Positions 28,457 to 39,500 of a stretch of 64,000 nt of DNA are shown here, in pieces. The first letter of the stretch is position 1. Each line of letters opens with the position of its first letter. Both the position numbers and the translations under genes were made by a program. Source of the stretch: Meandrina meandrites (Eukaryota; Cnidaria; Anthozoa; Scleractinia; Meandrinidae). Location: assembly GCA_963693305.1 (NCBI GenBank), contig OY855912.1, positions 1,458,501-1,522,500 of the forward strand, in the 5' to 3' direction. A model generated the notes under the pieces. It ran no database searches and had not been told where the DNA came from. It saw nothing but the letters and a program-made list of their open reading frames with translations.

Positions 28457-31433
28457 TACCCAAGCAGGATGCATGGGTTAGACATCGGTTAACAAAAGAA
28501 GAACCAATCAGTTTCTCTGGAAAACATCACGTGTAGTGGAGCGAGGGAAAGGCTTCTTTGAGAACAGATGTTTTCACCGTGAGACATTCAACTCGTCTTT
28601 AGGGAGATCCGATCGTACATTTAACGAAGATTCTATCCCAGAACTACGACGGTTGTTGAACAAAGAAATAAACTGATGGTACAAAATGCCAAACTGATAT
28701 AAAGTTTAAGCTGAAAAGATGAACCTTAACAGAGAAAAAGAAACAAACAAACGAGCAAAAAATTCTAGGAAACAAGATGAACTGATTAAAACGGCAAGAT
28801 AAACGTTAAATGTGTAAAGCTAAAACTCCAAATCAGTAATGTTAAGTCTGACCTCGTGCAACTTAAGACTAATCAGAACTAACTGTAGTTGACGGCGTTG
28901 GTGTGACCGCAACCAATATTAAATTTTATATAAACTAAACAGCTAATCAGAATATTCAGATATGCCAAAGCCTCGGTGTAAACGGTGTTCTTACTTGACA
29001 ACAAAACGTACATTAAAGATTCAGGTCCGTAGCCAGACTTTTCTGATACACTCTTTTTTTTATATAAGAACCGTTTTTATAAGAACGTTGAGGCTGAGAT
29101 TTAGCAAAATTTTAAGAACATGCAAAGAACATACCCAGGATGAGAGTCGGAGAACGTCTTTACTTTACCTATTTGTTTTAATTACGTATTGAATGAGCGG
29201 TATAAATAAATGCAAACCTTTGGTCTAACAATTCAATAAACTCAATGCTTAAAAGGAAATACATTAACAATGTTCTTTTCTTATTGCATGATACGATATT
29301 ATAATGTAGAACATTTTAGTTTGTACTCAAGCTTTCACTCTACTTCTTTCGTTTTTTCAGGAGTATTGAAAGGATGATAATGAAATACTATAACATGTAA
29401 CTTAAGAACGTCTTAAGAACGGTTTCAGCCCCAAATCGTAAAAAATGCGAACGCTCAGCCTCAACTGCAATATTAGACGTTATTTAGACGTTCTTATAAA
29501 AAAAAAGGGTAACCGAGGCAATTGTGAAGCGTCGAAGCTAAGGGGTCAAAGTTCAAAGTCTAGAAGCTTGGAAATGCCATTCAGTTTAGACGATATCGTA
29601 AAAAGAAACACTTCTTTTAAATAAACTTCTTACCAGAACATTAAAGTATTAAGTACTTTAAGATTTTGACTGAGACGAATGCGTCGGTTTGCCTGTTACT
29701 AGATATGGCCCTGCACCTCGTTCAACAATGGGCTCAATAGCTGTTCAATGCACGGTTTAGCTAATCAAAGATTACTGTGAATTTAGACTTTAATTTCAAA
29801 CTTTTCAGCGACGTTTTCTACTTATTTAACCTAACTTAAATCTTGACTTTTAAACGCGGAGCGATCCTACATAACGAGGCTGAACTGTTCGGCCTGCAAT
29901 CCCTGCCGATCACAAATTTTATACGAAACATTTTAGGTAAAATTGATATCGAAAAAAATATAATAAACAGCCAGTAAAGTGTATGTTTCACATCATATGT
30001 TGTCGGTGTTATGTTTTTTTTTATTATTATTGCTCTAAAGCATTTAAACGCATTTGACTTCAAGTTTCACGTGGAAGGCTCGGATACTCGGCAAAGTGGT
30101 CCACTCCCTATTACTCAAGGTGCTGGAGAAAGCCCAAAGTTTATTCTCGAACACAGAAAAAAGCATGCGGGTTAAATTTTATCAATTTTACCTAAAAAAG
30201 AACAACAAACAAATCCTTAGAATTTTGCCGCCGCCATTTTAACCTGAGCAGCTGGCGGGTTCAGTGGGCATGAGTGAATTTTTCTCGCGCGGGCGAAGCC
30301 CGCGTCAGCGAGCGGCAGAGCCTTATTGTTTGAATTCTTGACCCATAAAAACAAAGTACTGAAACAATTGTCATTGATGTGTTCAGCATTATCTGTTTGA
30401 GCTTTCAGTGTCGCAACAGTGTTTGTACGTGGTCAACATAATTTTGAATTTTCAGGATGAATGCATAAATTCTGTCTAAATTTTATGTTAGCTTGTATCA
30501 GAAAGAATTATTTGTAGTTTATATCGTATATGAGCTTGTAAATTCCACATAGATGAACTGGGATCGCATTTAAAAAGCAATATTTGCGGAGCTCTTCTGT
30601 TTCATGAACGTTTATTGATACGACTTTTTAAAATTAAAGCCAACAAAGTGCTAGGCGGGGCCTTTTTTTAGGCTCGCCCCGTGTTTAAACAATCAGGCCC
30701 CTGATTAATTCTTGACATTTTTTTCTCATCGCAGAGCTAGTGCTAGAGAAGCCAAAGCAGCGCCATGCCGTTCAGCAGCACGTTAAGTGAAGTGAAGTGA
30801 AGTCTTTTTTTAAAGAGGGTAGGACGCAAACTGAAAAACACTTATACACTTTTCACGTTCAGTTGCTGGCTCTTCGATTGGCTAAAAAGCTTGGAAAACC
30901 AGCCGAAAATTGATTTAAAATAATCAAAAATGTCGGTCAAAAAATTTTCGCAAGTGGCAAGTTTCACATTACAATAAATCAAATCGAGTAATAACCTATT
31001 AGCAGCTCACTTGTCATAATAATGTTATTTATCCAGGAAACTCACATCACCAAAGGTGTTATTCAGTGAAAGCTTGAAAAATTAGTGACTAGTTAATGAT
31101 TAGTGACCAGATCGCAAAACGGGTTGCTCGTAATTTGGGACTAATGTCACATAACACCTCTGGAAAAGCGTTGCGACTGGCAAGGAGACATACCACGCAG
31201 GTTTTTCAGTGCAAAGCCTCCTCGATCACACTTTGTAAAAAAGTAGCCAATTGGTCCTCCTTCTGCAAGTTGGCATTTTTAACCATGTTGGGTTTACTTG
31301 AAATGTTTGTTTCCTCCGTCTGTTTGTGTTCTAACCACGAGGCTTAGCTAGTCACTAACTTTCAAGTACCAATCAAGAAGCACACAGTGCAACACCTTTT
31401 GCTTTTTTAAGTTATCACATACGGGGCAAAATT
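28457..31433. other. Intergenic, no gene recognised
   Basis: Contains two related pieces near 29060-29110 and 29400-29480 with TAAGAACG and inverted GAGGCTGAG motifs, probably one decayed MITE. Otherwise nothing. Confidence 0.45.
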
Positions 31434-32206
31434 ACTGAACGCTGATTGGTTGCGACAGAGGGCATTTTTTCTTAATCACGAGGGCACTTTTTGGTAATCA
31501 AGAGGGCATGATTACTTGATCCTGATTGGCTGAGCACGCGTCGTCTGCACTGAGTTGGTTTCCCGCTTGAAACGAGTTTGAAAAAAGTTCAGAAACGCAA
31601 TGCATCCGAGTTTGATATAAATGCGGTTATTTCATCAAATGTGAAAGAAAATCGGTAGGCAGAAATGAGTAGTGCCTTGGTGGAATAGAGAGAGGACTTT
31701 TCAATCCAAATTCGTTTGTCACAGCCCGAAAAAAGTCCTGGACGATTGGCGCTGCACGGAGAAAAGAAATTCATGGCGGCCGAGACCACTGAATCGACAC
31801 TGAAAGATAACATTTCTTCGTTTTGCTTGCTTCGCCTTATTAGAAACAGAGCCTGGAAAGGGCATAAATGTTGTTGGTACTTACAGTTTTCGCTGTGGAA
31901 AGGAGAATGTCAGGTTCAAGAAGTTATTAAAGCTCGTTCGGACACTTTGTTTATGACTTCGATGCAGCATTTCTGCGCGGTCGAACGCCTCGTAAACAAA
32001 GGTAAATAAAATTTAAACTGCATTCAGTTTTATCTGTGAAGGAACTATTATGAGTGAATTGCACATGCTGTGTTATGCTTACTTTTACTGTTTCTCGACA
32101 TAAGTTGATTTTTTATGTGGTCATTTTGCTACGAGCAAATATTCTTGCCAACCGGTTTACGCCATGGCGGACCTCGTTCCCTTTTGTACACAATTTTGCC
32201 CTTTAT
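31434..32206. mobile_element. Candidate TIR element (about 770 bp)
   Basis: TTATCACATACGGGGCAAAATT at the left and an imperfect complement AATTTTGCCCTTTATGTGATAA at the right. Contains a 97-codon open frame (31716-32009, plus strand) without recognisable features. No target duplication confirmed. Confidence 0.45.
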
Positions 32207-32213
32207 GTGATAA

Positions 32214-32299
32214 ACACGTAATCGCAATGTGCCCTCGTGCAATTAAGGATTAATTTCACTTGCATTTTCAAAGTTTTCCAAATTGCCCTCGTCGCTTCG

Positions 32300-32332
<33 letters not shown>

Positions 32333-32376
32333 GCGCGTGAAATTAATCCTTAATTGCCCTTGGGCCCATGCGATTA
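32214..32376. repeat. Imperfect 75-bp hairpin (AATTGCCCTCG type)
   Basis: The arms around a centre near 32295 (GTCGCTTCGCGAC) are inverted copies: GTAATCGCA...GCCCTCGTGCAATTAAGG versus CCTTAATTGCCCTT...TGCGATTAC. A palindromic MITE. Confidence 0.8.
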
Positions 32377-32980
32377 CATACACTGTATACAAAACCAGGA
32401 AATGCTACTAGACTGAAAATTAATTATTTACGAGGCTAAAAAATCATTTACCCCTATTGTGACTTCATTTGAGCCGAAAGCGTTCGTTTTTTTCTTTTAA
32501 TCTACTTTAGCTAAGACATTTTAGACATTTCTTTCTTTCTCCTATTTTTGATCTCTTTTACATCTTCTGGCTATATGTATATAGGGTTATTCACGTTTTC
32601 CCCGTATATTACGAGAAATGTGTTATTCTATGACAAACAAATTATAAGAGGTTAATGTATTTATGTGTCAACTAGAACGTGCCATCAGCGGAGAGGGAAG
32701 TTTGTAATTCATTGATATCAAGATTCTTAGAGCAGACTAAGGAACCGGCTAAGGAAGAACAGTTTATAACGATTTTTATATTGAAGAAAATGACTGATGT
32801 TATGTTTTCAAGAACTTAGTTGAAATTTGTGAAGAACGTATTTACTATCGAAAATCTGTGAATGTTCTTTGGAAAATTGCTTTGAATTGGCTGAGCTATT
32901 TAAAAGATGTCAGCGACGGCGGACAATGGTATCCGGTCATTTCGTTCCAATGACCGTAAACACACGTTATAGTAAATCGA

Positions 32981-33145
32981 GTGGACTTAGTTGCAGTGAT
33001 TTCGACTTGAAAATAGTCATTTTAATTAGTATGTCTACGATCCCAAGGAAGCTACTCGCTAGCGTTTTCGCATCAGTCCTTGGGATCGTAGACATACTAA
33101 TTAAAATGACTATTTTCAAGTCGAAATCACTGCAACTAAGTCCAC
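32981..33145. repeat. Perfect 69-bp inverted repeat with 27-nt loop
   Basis: 32981-33049 and 33077-33145 are exact reverse complements (outer end GTGGACTTAGTTGCAG, inner end GATCCCAAGGA). Weaker pairing seems to continue outward. It lies about 50 bp beyond the polyA signal of gene 1. Could be a young foldback MITE or a hairpin RNA locus. Confidence 0.95.
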
Positions 33146-33195
33146 TAAGCCCACTATACACGTAGCACAAATTGATTATTAAGAGCTGTATAGAT

Positions 33196-33201
33196 TTTAT
33201 T
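33196..33201 (-). terminator. Polyadenylation signal of gene 1
   Basis: AATAAA on the minus strand, 22 bases after the stop codon of the glycine-rich domain exon. It supports this exon being the last one and implies a very short 3' UTR. Confidence 0.6.
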
Positions 33202-33223
33202 TTGCAAGGCACGTGATTTTTTT

Positions 33224-33525
33224 CTACAGTAATGTAATGGTCACGTTACCATGGCCAGCTGTATTGTAACAACTTTCGTTCTGCTGCTCTTTTCCTACAT
33301 TGTACGATCCTCCTCCTCCTCCACAAGAATCATCTTTATTATCTCCACTGCTTCCCCCGGAGTACCCTCCTCCACCTCCAGCACCCCCTCCAGCACTGCC
33401 GCCACCTCCAAACCCTCCGTCGGCTCTCCAAGCTTCTCCACCCACTCCACCCTGAAGAAATCCGTTCCCCCCTTTGCCAAATTTTGAGTTTCTTCCACTG
33501 GAGTAAAAACCGCCACCGCCACCAC
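33224..33525 (-). CDS. Gene 1 last exon: glycine-rich domain, second half and stop
   Basis: Encodes (G)[53 protein letters not shown] and [10 protein letters not shown], then TAG at 33224-33226. The GxxxSYNxG and GHGxVTI ends are typical of the ALK-type domain. 302 nt, phase 1 in. The partner half is 11.5 kb away across an intron full of transposons. Confidence 0.85.
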
Positions 33526-36500
33526 CTAAAAAGAGCAAAAACATGACTTATTCCTATATTGAAGAAATTCTAAACTGAATTCATGGTTAAGTTGAAAAAG
33601 TTTTCCAACGATATCTCATATTTTACTGGTCGGCAAAACTAAATTGGCACCGCTAGGAATCTTAAATCATGATTTGAGAAACATCTTTAAAGAATCAGCA
33701 CCGAAAGCTGCCATCCCCTATCTCCTTTGCTGCCTCGATTAAAAGAATCGTCAACAAAGCTACGATACAATCCCCACCAATCTGTTTTAAATATTTTAGT
33801 AATTTTCAGCTCGGAAAAATGAACCCAGGCCAAGGCATCTACCAATCCCATTTATATGTTTGTCAGATCATGATTATGAGACATTATTGGCAAATATCAA
33901 AATGGAAGGCCAAAGTTTTTAGCATCGGGGGGGGGGGGGGGTTGGAACCCAGTATGTTGCCATGGTAACAAAATCGTTAAGCTTATATTGTGGAACACAA
34001 ATAGTAGGGTTCACCGCGGTCAAACGTCTGAGGATGTTTTTGTTTTTTTATTTCGAGAAAAATCATTCACGTTAACGTGGAAGCATCAGTAAGGATATGT
34101 GAAATAGCTGCCGAGGGTAAATATATTTTCAGTTCTCTCAAACGAGATTCTTTACTTTTAAAATGCTCTGCACCCGATCAAAATTGCTTTGACAATGGCG
34201 CCGACAGTCGGTATTTCGCCGATTTCAAACGCTTAGAACTTTTTTAGTAAAGTTCCAAAAAATTTAGTAAACCAGGAGAATACTTGTTAAGTATCAAACT
34301 TTGAACAGTGAAAATGAAAACCTTATCTTTGAAGTAGTTTTCTTGTTTTTTACGTTTTACCGCGGTGAACTAGTAGGGTATTACTAGAAAGAATCAAACA
34401 TTTCCGATACAAATTGGTTGAGAAATCTCTTTCTTCATACTTGATTAAAATTTGGTTGAGTTTACGACGTCATCATTTTGCTAGTTTGCATAAAACCATG
34501 GGGGATTGGGGCGACCATGATCGAGTGAAGACGTGTATTCATCCGCTCCTGCAAGTTTGTTGAGTTATAGCTTACATTTATATGGCTAGTAGTTTAGTAA
34601 CGGCAGCAAAACGGAAAATTAGAGGAAGTAGAAGCTCGAGCTCGGACAGTGACGTCTCCTCACCAGAAGGCAAAAAGATTTGCAACCTAACATCGCCTGA
34701 CTCAATCAGCAGCGAAACTCCAACTGATGAGTCGCTCACAACACAACACATGGAGAAAATAACAATTCATCTACAAGAAATTCTGAACAGACTCGACGGT
34801 GTCGAAACGAAGTTAGAGAAGTTAGAAGGTATATTCGAACGTCTGGAAAATGTAGAAACAGCGGTGAGCAAGAACCGTGTGGATTTAAACAACGTGAAGG
34901 AGAAAGCTAAAGTGATCGAGAATAATGTTAAAGAAATTGAAAAGGGAATAGTGTTCGCAAATTCCCAGATAGAAGAGCTCGTACAAAAAGATGAGAAAAA
35001 TGTAAAGAGGATCAAGGATCTGGAAGACAAACTTCTGTACCAGGAGGTTTACAGTAGAAGGGAAAATTTACGCTTCTTTGGAATTCCTGAAGCGACGCAT
35101 GGCCCTGAGGACACAGCAGAGGTGTTACATAAATTTTTCAGAGAAGAGCTGAACATTGATGATCCTAGCAACATTGAATTTCAAAGAGTCCACAGGCTGG
35201 GAAAAAAGGTACATGGCCAGTCACGTCCAATTATTGCCCGCTTTCTGAGATTTCCAGAACGTGAGCTTGTCTTTAGATGCGTACGGGATTTGGGAGAGGC
35301 GGCCGACGCAGATGTTAAAGTCTACGCTGATTATCCGGATGAAATCAGGGAGCGAAGAAAGAGGCAATGGCCAAGAATGAAGAAGGCAAGGGAGGAGGGA
35401 AAAACAGCATTTTTCAGCAAACCCGAGCCAGATAAGTTATTTATTGATGGCGAACTGGTTCCGCTATAAACTGTGTATTACACTTCCTAGACATATAATG
35501 ATATACAATTTTGGTTCTATGTGTGCATTAACCATTTATTATTCTAGTCAAACTTTTGTTTCTTTTATTTTAGGTGTAAGGCGGGGGTAGGCTATTATAC
35601 ATATGAATAGCTCCAAATTCTCAAGGCAGCATTCTAGATACCAAATATCTGCTGCCTCTTATTTCCACTTTTCATTGTTAATGTGTAAGTTTCTTTTGTC
35701 TAGTGTTAAATGTGTTAAAAACTCGCAATGCAGGAAACCTCGTGTAGATTATATATTCAATTTTTGTAGTATTTCTTTCTTATTTATACGCAGTCTTTCA
35801 ACTCCATCTCAGTGTTAATAGTTCATAACCGTCGACCTCATTTGAGAAGGAATATGGAGATTTTAAATTGCTTTCATTAAATGTTCGAGGGATTCGGTCT
35901 CCTAAGAAAAGAAAGGCTCTTTTTATGTGGCTAAATGAACGCAAATATGACATTGTCTTTCTCCAAGAAACATATAGCACATTGGAAGTTGAAAACATCT
36001 GGAAAACACAATGGCAAGGTAAGCTTTTCTTCTCACACGGTACTAATCACAGCTGCGGAGTAATGGCCCTGGTAAGGAGTGACTTAGATTTCAAAGTAAA
36101 ATCTATCAATGTGGATAACGAAGGCCGGTACCTAATAATTGAAGCTGAGGTGCAAGGCTCAGCTTACCTACTCGTAAATATTTATGCACCCAATAAGGTG
36201 CAAGAACAATGCCACTTTTTTCAAAATGTAAACTAGTCGATTGAAAATCTCGTTATCGACAAAGAGCACAAAATCTTCATTGGAGGGGACTTTAATGTTG
36301 CATTAAACTCTGAACTTGACTGCTCGGGTGGCAACCCTTCAAAAAAAGATTCCACCAAAAATATCAGTGATTTATGTTCAGATTTCGATCTAGTGGACAT
36401 ATGGAGAATAAGAAACCCTGAAACCAAACGATTTACTTGGAGGCAAAAAAATCCGCTCATTCAAAGAAGACTAGACTATTGGTTAATAAGCGACGCTTGT

Positions 36501-39500
36501 CAAGAGGACATTGAAAAGACTGACATTATTTCTTCGATAAACTCTGATCATTCGGCAATTGTGCTCTATTTTAATAACATAGGTAGGCAGAAACACGGCC
36601 CTTCTTTTTGGAAATTCAACGCCAGCCTTGCAGAAGATACTGGCTTTGTCACGTTAATAAATGAAAGTATGCCAATTTGGCTGGATGAGTTCAATACAAT
36701 AGCGGATAAAAGACTATTGTGGGATTTAATTAAATATAGAATACGTCAGGTCTCGATGGAATACGGCAAAGAAAAGGCGCGGAAAAAAAGAAAAAATATA
36801 ACTGACATTGAGGCTTCTTTGAAGGCTTGCGAAGAAAACTGTATGGAATGCCCCTCCCCTGAAAACCTTCAACAATTAGAAAACTTAAAGGTAGAATATG
36901 ACAATTTGTATGAAAATATTGCTCAAGGCGCTATTATTCGATCAAGGGCAACCTGGTATGAAAAAGGTGAGAAGAGTAATAAGTATTTCTTAAATCTCGA
37001 GGCACACAAAAAGACAAAAAGCTCAGTCCGGAAAGTATTCAATGCGGAAGGTACTTTAGTTACTGATCCAAAGAATGTTATGCATGAGATCGAAAAGTTC
37101 TACTCGGCACTTTATAAAAATGATGATTTAAATCCGTCTACAATCTTGCTGGACTCTTTTCTTGAGAATCCCGAAATACCCAGACTTATTGCTGAAGATG
37201 CTCATATTTGCGAAGGGAAACTCACTGCTGACGAATGTTTTAAAAGTCTCCAGCTATTTGAAAACAACAAATCGCCAGGCGAAGATGGCCTAACAGTTGA
37301 ATTCTATAAGACCTTTTGGAACACTATAGGTAATCTGATGGTGGAGAGTTTAAATTACTCTTACGATCACGGAGAGTTGTCCAGTTCACAAAAGCGAGCT
37401 ATCATTACACTTATTGAAAAGAAAGACAAAGACAGAAGAAATATATCTAATTGGAGACCAATATCGCTCATTAATGTTGACGTAAAAATTGGCTCGAAAG
37501 CGATCGCCAAAAGACTAGAAGCTGTTCTTCCTAAGATCATACATCATAATCAATGTGCTTATGTGAAAGACAGAACTATTTGTGATGCTATAAGATCAAT
37601 CGATGACATTTTGGATTACACAAAAAAATATCAAATTCCAGGACAGTTCGGGGGATATCCATTTCTGGATATATGATGACGTCACTAAAAATGGCGTCTT
37701 GGACCTCATTGGGAAAATCAGCATTCGCATCACTTTTTCGCCCCTATTCTTTTAGTCCCTTTTTTCTATCCCATGAGACCAAGCGTGATTGCTAAAGGAC
37801 CATCGCAGGAACTCGTGAATGTGCGACAAGATGGCTACCGTCTCTGCATCGCCGAGAAAAATGCTTCGAAAGTGAAGTCAACGGTTGTGTTTTGGATGCG
37901 TTCCGAGTGGAGTTGTCTTTGATTTCTTGCAAATTTCAGGTTTGTAATAATTTTTTTGGTTTTCGAAAAAATTACGTTAAAAAACTAGAGTAAATTTGCT
38001 TGTTGTTTATTCAAACAAACTGCATATGCACGATACTTTAGTTCATATGCACGGCCTTTGCAAATGTGTCACGGTGTAATTTCGGCGCCATTACTTGCTC
38101 ACTGTGCGAGCTTTTTGTTTATCCTTGGTTTGCATCTCTGAATTTTCTTGTAGACCCGATTTCAAGTTGTGTATATATTTGTTGTTTCTTAACAGGCAAT
38201 GAAAAATCACCTTGATTTTGTAAGATTATGTTGGAAAAGTCTCGAAACGAATCGTTGAAATATCTGTTGGAAGGCAGTATCAATTAACGAAGGTTCTCTG
38301 CGAAAAGCGTCAGGTTAACCTGGTCAACATAACAACTGGCATGAGAATAAGGGTAAGTAAATTCAGTTTTTTAGGAACTAGATACAACAATACTTGTCCA
38401 GAAAATTAAAAAAATTACCAATTCATCTTCTTCTTCAAAAGCACAGGCACAAATAAAACTTGTTTGGTCAATCGGGCTACAATTTTGCCTGTGTTTAATG
38501 GGTCTTCACATTCTGGTCAGACTGCAGCATACTGTGGTCCCCTGTTCTCTGAGTCAAATGAATCAATGACTCGAAGTGATTTTCACACAGAGAAGGTTAT
38601 TATCTCTCGAGCCACAGTTTGCCTGTATACAAATTAGAAGCACTCCACTTTTGTTGTGGCTAGTTCCAGTGCAATTTGCTTGTGTTAATTCTACTCCAGT
38701 TTGCTTTTGGTTAGTTCCACTCTGGTTTGTTTGGGTTAAGTTCCACTCTGTTTTGGTTGCAGGTAGCTTTTACTTGTTAGCAATGGCTGCACTTTTTTCA
38801 AATTAATAACTGTACATAAAAATTTAACATTTGAATCATAGACTCATGACTCATTGACTCATTTGACCTGCATAAACATTGATCTCATTTCTAGTATTTT
38901 TGTATGATTTCCTTAATTGCTTATGGATAATTATCTTGCTTCGTTACTTGAGGGTGACTGAAACCTCTGTCATTTGTAAATAAGAATTTCAAACTCCCTC
39001 CCTCCCGCCTGCACCTCGTGGGTCTTGGCAAAGTGAGAGTCAGCGAGTCATGTGAGTCATTATGGTTAGCCCAAATAACACATCCGTTAGCCTGAATAGC
39101 ACTCCTGTTAGCCTACAGTTAGCTTCAGTAGTTTCCGGCTAGCTTTGATATTGGGATAAGGGATTTCTTGCTCGCAGGGCTCGCATGGCTCACAAGTCAT
39201 GCAAAGCCATTCGGTTAGCCAAACTGGTTAACCTAAAAAGAGCTCGGTTAGCCTAAATAGCACTCCAGTTAGCCTACAATTAGTTTAGTAGCTTGTGGTT
39301 AGCCTTTTTATTGGGATAAGGGATTTCTGGCTTGCATGGCTCACTGGCTCACATATTGTACAAACTCGCACCTTCCAGAGCCTCTATGATATATGACCAG
39401 TAATAACCTTATATCCAGAGCTTCTGTTTATGCTTTTCCTTCCTAAATTTAACTACCAAGCTATCAACCATAATTAGGGTATGGGCAGGATCTGGGCTGG

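Noticed and set aside
33251..33487. Ser/Thr/Pro-rich open frame on the plus strand
   Set aside because: It is the complement of the glycine-rich domain exon; codon bias of Gly codons produces it.
33224..33525. Coincidental glycine-rich low-complexity frame
   Set aside because: Splice phase, SYNxG and GHGxVTI motifs and the matching first half at 45.0-45.5 kb support a real ALK-type domain.
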